From: an uncultured Phycisphaerales bacterium
GTDB lineage: Bacteria > Planctomycetota > Phycisphaerae > Phycisphaerales > SM1A02
Direction: 5' to 3'
Assembly (NCBI GenBank): GCA_949373145.1
Contig: CASICI010000038.1
Span: forward strand, 1-35,749
DNA: 35,749 bases
Below are positions 1 through 7,708 of this stretch, piece after piece. Below the pieces are notes generated by a model that was not told where the DNA came from, did no database searches, and worked only from the letters and a program-made list of their open reading frames with translations. The first letter of the stretch is position 1, and each line of letters starts with the position of its first letter. The translations under genes were made by a program, and so were the position numbers.

Positions 1-497
1 GGGGATTGGCTCGTTTACGAGATACATTCGGCCTGACCCAGAAAGCTTTGTCTGAGCGGGTTGGTCTCGATCGTTCGTCTGTCGCGAATCTTCTGCGTGT
101 TCTGGATCTGGATGATTTTTCACTGGCGGCTGTTCGTCAGGGGACGCTTTCCCTGGGTCATGCCAAAGCGCTGTTGTCGTTGAGTGATCAGGTGGTTCGT
201 AGGGCAACTGCTGCAGCCGCGCTGAATGGTGGCTGGTCTGTTCGGGAGCTGGAGCGACGGGTTCGTTCGCTATCCCAGGCGCAGTCACTGAGCGCACCCA
301 AGGCGGGGGATAGTAGTCCGATAAGTACACGACAGGCAAACGTTGCTGATCTCGAAAAGCGGCTGACCGAAACGCTTGGACTTCGTGTTCATATTGTCCT
401 GGGCCGAAAAAAGGGCACCGGAAAAGTGCAGTTGTCTTTCGAAACCCTGGAAGAATTTGATCATCTCACCGAACGGCTCGGTCTTCAAAGTACGTGA
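1..497 (+). CDS. parB: ParB/Spo0J-family chromosome partitioning protein, C-terminal part
   Basis: The reading frame is open from the window edge (frame starting at base 3) and stops with TGA at 495-497, so the N-terminal CTP-binding nuclease-like domain lies outside the window. What remains starts in the helix-turn-helix region: FGLTQKALSERVGLDRSSVA is the typical ParB DNA-binding motif, followed by the usual 'LSLGHAKALLSL' segment. About residues 110-163 form a C-terminal dimerisation-like region with a VQLSFETLEEFDHL stretch, as in chromosomal ParB proteins. The protein binds parS sites and loads SMC near the origin; parA would be expected just upstream. No terminator is obvious after the stop. 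The family call is firm; the start is unknown because the gene is cut by the window edge. Confidence 0.93.
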   Translation, partial: GLARLRDTFGLTQKALSERVGLDRSSVANLLRVLDLDDFSLAAVRQGTLSLGHAKALLSLSDQVVRRATAAAALNGGWSVRELERRVRSLSQAQSLSAPKAGDSSPISTRQANVADLEKRLTETLGLRVHIVLGRKKGTGKVQLSFETLEEFDHLTERLGLQST

Positions 498-769
498 TAT
501 GTAGCGATAATGCGACTTATACACTCGTATTGTGTCTATCATGCAACTAATCGCATTGACACTCAAACTTACGTGGTGGTCTCACGGGTCATCCGTCCAG
601 CGGGTAGGGGGCGATCTGTGCCCATTCTCTTTCAATTCTTCACCTGCACTTCATCGGCGTTTTCGAATCGCCGATCACTCCTGAGTCCACTGCTGCCTCG
701 TTCGACCCACCGATCGAGTGACGAAGTCTGAATCGACTTCCTTTGCAAGTGGTGAAGGAGACATCGCCG

Positions 770-952
770 ATGCAGGACATGAATTCATTCGACTCTGAAC
801 GGGCCGTTGCTGGCGCAAGGCGTCTTTTCCAGAAGACCCTTTCGATCTGGGCATCAGAATTGCTTGAGTTGGAACGGATCAGTTCTCGCGTTCCAGCCTG
901 GAACACGGCGATACCACTCTCCGAGAGTGATGGTTGGTCGATGGCCGCCTGA
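770..952 (+). CDS. Small hypothetical protein upstream of fliD (60 aa)
   Basis: This is a 60-codon frame beginning at ATG 770, with a good ribosome-binding site (GAAGGAG at 754-760, 9 bases before the start). It ends 67 bases before fliD and on the same strand. The product is soluble-looking, with an amphipathic central stretch (ARRLFQKTLSIWASELLELE) and no signal peptide or cysteines. I do not recognise the family. The position directly before fliD-fliS suggests a flagellar accessory or export-related small protein, but that is inference from context only. An in-frame GTG lies upstream, but the ATG has the better spaced ribosome site. The remaining parts of the 498-1019 interval show no other gene that I can support. 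Confidence 0.45.
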   Translation: MQDMNSFDSERAVAGARRLFQKTLSIWASELLELERISSRVPAWNTAIPLSESDGWSMAA

Positions 953-1019
953 TATCGCTGGTGTTTGACAGTCTGTTTCGGGGGCTTTGGCGCTGATCAT
1001 TGCGTCATAGGAGTCAAGC

Positions 1020-4000
1020 ATGGGTGGTATTTCAGCAGGCGTCGGACTCATCAGTGGTATTGACACCACTGCATTGATCGAGCAATTGCTCGCCGTCGAG
1101 TCTCGAATCAAGTTTCCGATACAGGCGAGAATCGCCCGATTGTCAACGGCAAAATCTGCCTTGCTCGACATCAATTCGCGCCTGCTCAATCTCCAGGGCA
1201 CCGCGAGTGCTTTTCGTACGAACGACATCTTCAATTCGGTACTCGCAAGCTCGTCGAATCCGGAGGCACTTGGTGTCTCCACCAGTGGGGGACCTCAGCC
1301 CGGTTCGTACGCCTTCATCGTGAAGCGCCTTGCGTCGAGTTCACAGTTTCTTTCACATGGGTTCTCCACTCGGGACAGCACACCTCTTGGTCTTGATTCC
1401 ATGGGGATCGAACTCGGTAATGGTCGTCTCACACGTGATCAATCACTTTCGCAGTTGAACGGTGGTGATGGTGTCCAGCGTGGGCGCTTCCAGATCACCG
1501 ATCGTTCCGGCGGTACCGCGGAAATCGATCTCTCGGACGCGACATCATTGAACGAAGTGATCGATGCCATCAACGGTGCGTCTGGAATCTCCATCTCCGC
1601 ATCGATCACCGGGAACGGATTGTCACTCGAAGATTTCTCCGGTGGCAGCGGGGTGATCGCCGTCGTCGACGGTGCAGGCAACTCGACCGCTACCGATCTC
1701 GGCATCGCCGGTACGTCTTCGACGGACACGCTCACCGGTTCCGACATCAATCGTCTCGGCATGAACAGCACCTTGTCATCATTGAATGATGGACGCGGCG
1801 TGTTGGTTCGTGATGGCGTCACGGATTTCACACTCAGCGTCGGGCCCAATGATTTCGACATCGACCTCGGCCGCGTGGACTCACCCATCACCGGTGAGAC
1901 CTTGCTTGAAAAACTCAACAATGGCGACGGTGTCTCCATCAATGATGATCCCGAACAAGGGGACTTCACGATCGTCTCCTCCACGGGAGTCTCCGTCACC
2001 ATCGATCTCGGCAGAGTTCTCGATGATGACGGCCTGACCATTCAGGATGAAGTGGAAACGGTTCAGGACCTCATCGATCGTGTGAATGGTGCGTTGACCG
2101 AAGAGTTCGGCGCTGGCGGCGTCACGCTGACTCTCAACGGTGACGCAAACGGATTCGTGATCAACGACACACTGGGTGGTCCAGATGAACTTGTCGTCGA
2201 GGGTGAAGGCATCGGTGGTGACTCGACCGCTCAGGACCTTGGAATATTCGGAACTGCAGTGTCGGGAACTCTGCAAGGCGACGTTCTTCGAAACGAAGTT
2301 CAGACGGCTCGGGCGACCTCCATCGAGGATCTCGCACAAAGAGTGAACGAAGCCACGGGTGGCAGGGCGTTCGTCAACATCTCCGCAGATGGTCAGGGGA
2401 TCGAGTTCACCGCAGGGGGCTTCTCTCTCTCGCTTTCAGAAGGATCACCGGGCTTCACCGGTGATGCCGCGGACATCCCCACTCGGACCCTTGCCGATCT
2501 TGGTTTCATTGTCGATGGTTCATCATCAAACACCTTGTCCGGAGGCAGAGTCCTTTCCGGCATGGGCACGGCCTTGCTGTCGGGATTGAACGGTGGAACG
2601 GGTCTCGGAACCGGTGACACCCTGGTCTTCAGCGACTCCGGTGGTCAGGTGGTGACCGTGACGGGACTTTCCTCCGCCGAGACCGTCTCCGAACTCGTTC
2701 AGATGGTTCAGGATCAGATCGCTCAGGGTTCGGCTCAGATTGAGTTCGGTCTTGATGCGTCTGGGTCGAGTCTCCGGGCCAAGGATCTCAACGCCTCGAA
2801 CAGTCAGGCGATGTCGGTCAGCGGAGAGCTTGCATCCTCACTCGGTCTTGATGCCATCGTGATCGGTGACACGCTGACCGGTTCCAATCTCGAGCTCCAG
2901 TATGTCACGCAATCGACTCGTCTTGCCGACATGAATTACGGGCGAGGCATCGGTTCCGGATCGTTTCGGCTGACCGATTCCACCGGTGCGACCGCCACGG
3001 TTCAGATCGGAAAGGATGTCGACTCACTCTATGAAGTGATGAAGCTCATCAACACCCGCGGACTTGAGATACGAGCGGAGATCAATGAAAACGGGGATGG
3101 GCTCGAGCTCATCGACACCACCTCGGAAACGGGTTCGGTCGCGGTTTCGAAGATGAAGGTCGATGATCTTTCGGGAACCGTCGCCAACGGCCTCCGACTT
3201 GCCGGTGAGGCGGACACGGTCGGGGGTCGCATCGACGGGACGTACTCGATCAACGTCGATCTTGATCCAACCGACACCATCGACGACTTGATCTCGAAGC
3301 TCGAAGACGCGAAGGCGCCCATCTCAGCGACGGTCTTGAACACCGGAGACGGAAACAAGCCATGGTTCCTGAGTCTGACATCCGACATTTCGGGCGCCGC
3401 CGGTGATCTGGTGATCAATACCGGTGGTGTGGATCTTGGTCTGGATCAACTCGTCAAGGGACAGGATGCTCAGGCGTTCATCGGATCCGGTGATGCCGCG
3501 ACCGGACTCCTGGTCTCGTCCTCAACGAACGAGATGAGTGGCGTGATCGAGGGTGTGTCTCTCGATCTGATCAAGGCAGGCCCCGAACCCATCACGATCA
3601 AGATCGAACGCGATGACGACTCGGTGGTGGCGGCCGTGAAGGCCTTCACCGATGCCTTCAACGAAGCGGTCACGAAGATCGACGAGTACGACAGCTACGA
3701 CTCAGAAAACGAGGTCCGTGGTCCGTTGCTTGGTGATTCCACGGTCGGCGTGGTTCGCAGTCGTCTGTTTTCAACTCTGCAGCAGAAGGCTCAGGATGTC
3801 GATGGCCCTTATCAATACCTTTCACAGGTGGGCATCAGACTCGGCTCTTCGGGTGAGATCGAACTTGACGAAGACAAGTTCCTCGCTGCCTATCAGAGTG
3901 ATCCCGTCGGCATGGAATCCCTGTTCAACACCTTCGACTCACAGACGACGACGTCAGAGGTCCTGGGTGACCCGGACTCGGGAATCACCGTTGATGTGAA

Positions 4001-4274
4001 CAGCACCGTCTACGTCTCGCTTGGATTCGGAGACCTCTTCGACAGACTGATGGAGGATCTCACGGACCCGACGACGGGTACCGTCACCCTTGCTGACGAA
4101 CGGTTTCAGACTCAGATCGATTCTCAGAACGATCGAATCACACAGATCGACCAACGGCTCGAGGCGAAGCGCGAGAAACTCCAGCGCGAATTTCTCGCCA
4201 TGGAGACCGCACTGGCCCAGTTGCAGGGGCAACAGGGTGCGTTGTTGAGCATGGGTGGCAACCTTGGACTGTGA
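1020..4274 (+). CDS. fliD: Flagellar filament cap protein FliD, oversized, with IN-like repeats
   Basis: FliD caps the growing flagellar filament and helps flagellin fold and insert. The N-terminal FliD domain is plain (GLISGIDTTALIEQLLAVES, residues 9-28). The C-terminal domain spans about residues 840-1084 and ends in a coiled-coil-like stretch (DRITQIDQRLEAKREKLQRE). The protein has 1084 residues against roughly 450-700 in common FliD proteins. The extra length is a run of divergent flagellin-IN-like units: 'LNGGDGV...FQITDRSG' near residue 143, related segments near 255, 293 and 522, and 'MNYGRGIGSGSFRLTDSTG' near 638, joined by 'TATDLGIAGT'-type and 'STAQDLGIFGT'-type segments. The start ATG has AGGAG about 8 bases upstream. 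FliS follows after 86 bases, probably in one operon. The identification is firm; the repeat count is by eye. Confidence 0.93.
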   Translation: MGGISAGVGLISGIDTTALIEQLLAVESRIKFPIQARIARLSTAKSALLDINSRLLNLQGTASAFRTNDIFNSVLASSSNPEALGVSTSGGPQPGSYAFIVKRLASSSQFLSHGFSTRDSTPLGLDSMGIELGNGRLTRDQSLSQLNGGDGVQRGRFQITDRSGGTAEIDLSDATSLNEVIDAINGASGISISASITGNGLSLEDFSGGSGVIAVVDGAGNSTATDLGIAGTSSTDTLTGSDINRLGMNSTLSSLNDGRGVLVRDGVTDFTLSVGPNDFDIDLGRVDSPITGETLLEKLNNGDGVSINDDPEQGDFTIVSSTGVSVTIDLGRVLDDDGLTIQDEVETVQDLIDRVNGALTEEFGAGGVTLTLNGDANGFVINDTLGGPDELVVEGEGIGGDSTAQDLGIFGTAVSGTLQGDVLRNEVQTARATSIEDLAQRVNEATGGRAFVNISADGQGIEFTAGGFSLSLSEGSPGFTGDAADIPTRTLADLGFIVDGSSSNTLSGGRVLSGMGTALLSGLNGGTGLGTGDTLVFSDSGGQVVTVTGLSSAETVSELVQMVQDQIAQGSAQIEFGLDASGSSLRAKDLNASNSQAMSVSGELASSLGLDAIVIGDTLTGSNLELQYVTQSTRLADMNYGRGIGSGSFRLTDSTGATATVQIGKDVDSLYEVMKLINTRGLEIRAEINENGDGLELIDTTSETGSVAVSKMKVDDLSGTVANGLRLAGEADTVGGRIDGTYSINVDLDPTDTIDDLISKLEDAKAPISATVLNTGDGNKPWFLSLTSDISGAAGDLVINTGGVDLGLDQLVKGQDAQAFIGSGDAATGLLVSSSTNEMSGVIEGVSLDLIKAGPEPITIKIERDDDSVVAAVKAFTDAFNEAVTKIDEYDSYDSENEVRGPLLGDSTVGVVRSRLFSTLQQKAQDVDGPYQYLSQVGIRLGSSGEIELDEDKFLAAYQSDPVGMESLFNTFDSQTTTSEVLGDPDSGITVDVNSTVYVSLGFGDLFDRLMEDLTDPTTGTVTLADERFQTQIDSQNDRITQIDQRLEAKREKLQREFLAMETALAQLQGQQGALLSMGGNLGL

Positions 4275-4307
4275 CCCGATCCTACGAATGACTTTGGATC
4301 GAATGAT

Positions 4308-4343
4308 CCTGACGAACCTGACGAACCTGGCGAACCTGACGAA
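4308..4343 (+). repeat. Tandem 9-bp repeat between fliD and fliS
   Basis: Four head-to-tail copies of CCTGACGAA fill 4308-4343; the third copy has one change (CCTGGCGAA). They lie in the 86-base gap between the fliD stop and the fliS start, just before the fliS ribosome-binding region. The unit is a multiple of three, but the stretch is not inside a supported gene. Copy number could vary between strains and alter the fliD-fliS spacing. No further function is visible. Confidence 0.85.
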
Positions 4344-4360
4344 CGGAGTTCTTTAAGGCC

Positions 4361-4954
4361 ATGAATCATCATCAGACCGGCAGCGGTGCCTATGGTCCCA
4401 ATTCGGGGAAACGCGCTTCCATCCCAGCGACCGTGCAGAGCGGTGGGGGGGGCGGAGGTCAATCGGCCCCGAATGCCTACCTGAAGACGAGGGTCATGTC
4501 CGCATCACCCGCCGAACTCAGACTGCTCTTGATCGAAGGTGCCATACGGTTCTGTGATCAGGCCAAGTCGGGTATCTCGGAAGGCAACCCCGAAATGATC
4601 TTCACCGGCTTCTCCAAGGCCCGTGCGATCATCACCGAGTTGATTTCCGGACTGAACCCTGATGTCGATCCTCAACTCTACGAACGATTGACCGGTCTCT
4701 ACACCTTCATGTTCACCAGACTCGTCGATGCCTCGAGCGAGAAGTCGGTCGTGATCATCGACGAAGTGATCGAACTGCTCCGCTACGAACGTGAGACCTG
4801 GTCCTTGTTGGTTGAAAACCTCGCTGCGGAGAACGCCGAGGCGGCCACACTCGAAAGTCTGCCATCGGTACCAGCGACCGGTGCACCGGTGAAGTCCTCG
4901 GCTCCCGATCTTCCGAACCTCGCACCAGCTGTGAGGATCTCCACCACGGGCTGA
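4361..4954 (+). CDS. fliS: Flagellar export chaperone FliS
   Basis: FliS binds the C terminus of flagellin in the cytoplasm and prevents premature polymerisation before export. Residues 38-52 carry the family signature (AYLKTRVMSASPAEL), followed by LLIEGAIRFCDQAK and helices with the typical 'KARAIITELISGLNPDVDPQLYERLTGLY' pattern across residues 82-110. The protein has 197 residues against about 130 for common FliS. The excess is a glycine-rich N-terminal tail (GGGGGG near residue 28) and an alanine/proline-rich C-terminal tail after residue 165. It lies immediately downstream of fliD on the same strand, the classical order. The ribosome-binding site is weak (GGAG about 12 bases before ATG), so translation may depend on fliD. 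Confidence 0.9.
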   Translation: MNHHQTGSGAYGPNSGKRASIPATVQSGGGGGGQSAPNAYLKTRVMSASPAELRLLLIEGAIRFCDQAKSGISEGNPEMIFTGFSKARAIITELISGLNPDVDPQLYERLTGLYTFMFTRLVDASSEKSVVIIDEVIELLRYERETWSLLVENLAAENAEAATLESLPSVPATGAPVKSSAPDLPNLAPAVRISTTG

Positions 4955-5092
4955 CGACGTGCCCGTCCATGACGGTCACCCCACTGCCGCGATTTCCAAT
5001 GAAGATGAAAGAACCGCTTCGTATTTGAGGGTGCATCGGTGGTGTCTGCCGATAAGCTCCTTATCTCGACGCCGTCTTCACTTTGAGGGATC

Positions 5093-6460
5093 ATGAGCTC
5101 ACCACTGACACCATTTCTGATTCTGGCCCTCGTGGGTGTCTTCACGTACGCCATCTGGCGGCCGTGGATCTGTTTCACTCTGGTGCTGATCTTTCCCGTG
5201 ATCGAACAGTCGATCCAGTCGTACATCCCTTTCTTCCAGGATCCATCGAAATTCTCGCTGCTCAATTTCGTCATCGCCGGACTCGTCGGGATCACGGTCT
5301 CCGTCCGCTTCATCAACGCGCCTCAGACCTTGCGATATTTTCTGAACCCGGTCTTCATTCTGGCGCTCCTGCTTCAGGTGTTCAGTTACGTGAGCCTCGC
5401 ATGGACATCGGAGTACGACAACGGTTTCGCACTCTCCCTGGCGAACTATCCGTACGCCATCCTCTACATCATCTTCACGCCCCTCCTGCTTTCGTCCCTC
5501 GATGACTTCAGGCGGGTCCGAATCCCGATCACCGTGATCGGCAGCATCGCCTTGATCTTCTTCTTTTTCGGACCCACGGTTCGCCTGCTTGGGACACGAC
5601 TCGTCAGTTTCATCACCAGCAGTGAGAGTTCGAACCCCCTGGTGCTCGCACGTGTCGGGATCATGGTGCTGCTGTCCTCTCTGCTGACCAGAACCGAAGG
5701 CCTGGCGAAGTGGGTCACTCCCGCTCTGATCGTCGCCGGTCTCTTCGGATTGGGAATGGCGATTCTTTCGGGATCACGAGGGCAGGTCGTCCTGGGCGTT
5801 CTGGTCGTGGGGTTGCTGTATCCCTTCGCGCGTGAAGTCAGAAACCTGAAGAATTTCTTTTCACTCTTCTTCGGCCTCTTTCTTCTTGCCGCCCTCGTCT
5901 ACACCACGGTGAGCCTCTTCATCTCGGGTGACAACATGGAACGTTGGACCGGTGAAAGCATCACGGGTGGTGCGGTCGGTCGAATTCAACTCGTTGGCGA
6001 GACCATCGTTCCCTGGATGAGCTCTCCCAGTGAGTGGCTCTTCGGGAATGGTGCCGGAGCCTTCGTCGGACTCGGGTTCCCGGAAGCGTATCCCCACAAC
6101 CAGCCGGTCGAAGTGCTCACGGAACTCGGTCTGGTCGGGTTCATGATCTATCTGGGAATGGTCTTCTTCTCGGTGAAATACTCGGTGGAACTGTTCAAGC
6201 GCTCCGCTGGTTCGACGGACCACCGATCATCAGCCACCATATTGATCGGTATCGCACTCTTCGGTTTTCTTCTGACATTGAAGCAGGGAACGGTCCACAA
6301 CTCCGGCGTCGACATGATGGTGTACATCGTCATCGCACGTCTGGCTCTCTTCGAACGTCACGAGCAGGCCGCAGACGGTGACGATGAAGACGACCATGGA
6401 TATGACGATGACGAGTTCGATGACGCTTCGGCGGAAGCCTCGGTCTCCTACTGGTCGTGA
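5093..6460 (+). CDS. O-antigen ligase/polymerase-like membrane protein (Wzy/WaaL family)
   Basis: This is a polytopic inner-membrane protein of 455 residues with roughly ten to twelve hydrophobic segments, for example residues 5-30, 55-65, 75-95 and a cluster from 140 to 290. The O-antigen-ligase/Wzy_C core is seen in [15 protein letters not shown] (near residue 226) and in a periplasmic-loop motif, [20 protein letters not shown] (near residue 333), of the kind found in WaaL, Wzy and teichuronic-type polymerases. Such proteins join lipid-linked glycan units or transfer them to an acceptor. The last 35 residues are a very acidic tail ([13 protein letters not shown]). GAGGGA at 5085-5090 supports ATG 5093. 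It opens the polysaccharide locus and overlaps the convergent gmd by 13 bases. Polymerase and ligase cannot be told apart from sequence alone. Confidence 0.82.
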   Translation: MSSPLTPFLILALVGVFTYAIWRPWICFTLVLIFPVIEQSIQSYIPFFQDPSKFSLLNFVIAGLVGITVSVRFINAPQTLRYFLNPVFILALLLQVFSYVSLAWTSEYDNGFALSLANYPYAILYIIFTPLLLSSLDDFRRVRIPITVIGSIALIFFFFGPTVRLLGTRLVSFITSSESSNPLVLARVGIMVLLSSLLTRTEGLAKWVTPALIVAGLFGLGMAILSGSRGQVVLGVLVVGLLYPFAREVRNLKNFFSLFFGLFLLAALVYTTVSLFISGDNMERWTGESITGGAVGRIQLVGETIVPWMSSPSEWLFGNGAGAFVGLGFPEAYPHNQPVEVLTELGLVGFMIYLGMVFFSVKYSVELFKRSAGSTDHRSSATILIGIALFGFLLTLKQGTVHNSGVDMMVYIVIARLALFERHEQAADGDDEDDHGYDDDEFDDASAEASVSYWS

Positions 6461-7497
6461 CCGACCTTGTCGGGCATGTCGTGGCCCGCATCTCTGAGTG
6501 TCTTTTCTCTTCGTGCCATTTCCAGGTCGTAGTCGACCATCATCGCGGCGAGTTCCTCAACGGTGGTCTTCGCTTCCCAACCAAGTTTTTCACGGGCCTT
6601 GCCCGGTTCACCGAGCAGCTGTTCCACTTCGGCGGGTCTGAAGTAGCGTGGATCGATTTCGATGAAGTCCGCCGGGTCAAGTCCCACGTGCTCGAATGCG
6701 AGCCGGCAGAACTCCTTGACGGCGATCATCTTGCCGGTGGCCACAACGTAGTCATCACCTGATTCCTGTTGGAGCATCAACCACATGGCTTCCACGTAGT
6801 CACCGGCGAATCCCCAGTCACGTTGCGCGTCCAGGTTGCCGAGATACAGCTTGTCCTGCATCCCCAACTTGATGCGGCCCACTGCGCGGGTGATCTTTCT
6901 GGTCACGAACGTCTCGCCGCGCCTGGGGCTCTCGTGGTTGAAGAGAATTCCGCAGCTTGCGTGCATGTCGTAGCTCTCTCGATAGTTGATGGTCAGCCAG
7001 TGACCGAACACCTTCGCGCAGCCGTAGGGCGAACGAGGGTAGAAGGGGGTCTTCTCGGTCTGAGGGATTTCCTGAACGAGACCGAACATCTCGGACGAGC
7101 TCGCCTGATAGAAACGGATCTGCTTTCCGAGGATCTGTTGACCATCACGGACCGCCTCGAGAATCTTGGTGGTGCCGAGTCCGACGATGTCGGTGGTGTC
7201 GATCGGTGTATCGAAGCTGACGCGGACATGACTCTGAGCGCCGAGGTTGTACACCTCGTCGGGCTTGGTCTCTCGCACCAGTGAGGCCATTCTCAGACCA
7301 TCGGTGAGATCACCGTAATGGAGATGCAGCTTGGCACTTTCAAGGTGGGGGTCCTGATAGATGTCATCCAGTCGACTGGTATTGAAGGTGGACGCCCTTC
7401 GGATGATTCCGTGGACTTCATATCCCTTTGAGAGCAGAAGCTCTGCAAGATAGGAACCGTCCTGTCCGGTGATTCCCGTGATCAATGCCTTTTTCAT
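6448..7497 (-). CDS. gmd: GDP-mannose 4,6-dehydratase
   Basis: This enzyme converts GDP-D-mannose to GDP-4-keto-6-deoxy-D-mannose, the first step to GDP-L-fucose and related sugars. The product has 349 residues, the normal size. The nucleotide-binding N terminus reads [20 protein letters not shown], and the short-chain dehydrogenase catalytic pair is in [12 protein letters not shown] (Tyr and Lys four apart). [18 protein letters not shown] and '[17 protein letters not shown]' are strong Gmd signatures. I chose ATG 7497 because homology begins exactly there; an in-frame ATG 54 bases upstream would add an unrelated tail. It lies on the minus strand downstream of the flippase, with a 211-base gap that contains inverted repeats. 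Its partner enzyme, GDP-fucose synthase, is on the opposite strand at 11043. The 3' ends of gmd and the ligase gene overlap. Confidence 0.96.
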   Translation of the reverse strand: MKKALITGITGQDGSYLAELLLSKGYEVHGIIRRASTFNTSRLDDIYQDPHLESAKLHLHYGDLTDGLRMASLVRETKPDEVYNLGAQSHVRVSFDTPIDTTDIVGLGTTKILEAVRDGQQILGKQIRFYQASSSEMFGLVQEIPQTEKTPFYPRSPYGCAKVFGHWLTINYRESYDMHASCGILFNHESPRRGETFVTRKITRAVGRIKLGMQDKLYLGNLDAQRDWGFAGDYVEAMWLMLQQESGDDYVVATGKMIAVKEFCRLAFEHVGLDPADFIEIDPRYFRPAEVEQLLGEPGKAREKLGWEAKTTVEELAAMMVDYDLEMARREKTLRDAGHDMPDKVGHDQ

Positions 7498-7600
7498 GAA
7501 TGCACTCTCTTCGTATCGCTGACTGTATTGGCTGGCCATCCGGGGCCCCATTGGGTGTCCATCGGCAGAATCGTGCTCGAATCTGACGACAAGAGCGGAA

Positions 7601-7653
7601 AAGTGAGTGTAGGAATCTACGCTCCCTGAACACTCATCACACTCACTTCAGGG
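7601..7653 (-). promoter_or_regulatory. Overlapping inverted repeats in the gmd leader region
   Basis: In the gap between the flippase stop and the gmd start, AAGTGAGTGT (7601-7610) is exactly complementary to ACACTCACTT (7639-7648). A second inverted repeat, CCCTGAA (7624-7630) with TTCAGGG (7647-7653), shares bases 7647-7648 with the first, so the two hairpins could compete. There is no clear run of T beside either. This may be an attenuator-like or operator site in the gmd leader; the function is unproven. Confidence 0.35.
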
Positions 7654-7708
7654 TCCGCGCAATGGAAAAACATGCAAGGATTTATTTAAGACAAATGTCA
7701 CCAGTGAC

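Noticed and set aside
510-731. 73-codon frame after parB
   Set aside because: Composition is unlike neighbouring proteins (Ser/Arg/His-rich), with no ribosome site and no family resemblance.
5051-5065. GATAAG/CTTATC inverted repeat before the O-antigen ligase as a terminator for fliS
   Set aside because: The stem is short and AT-rich and no T run follows on either strand; at most it is an operator-like palindrome.
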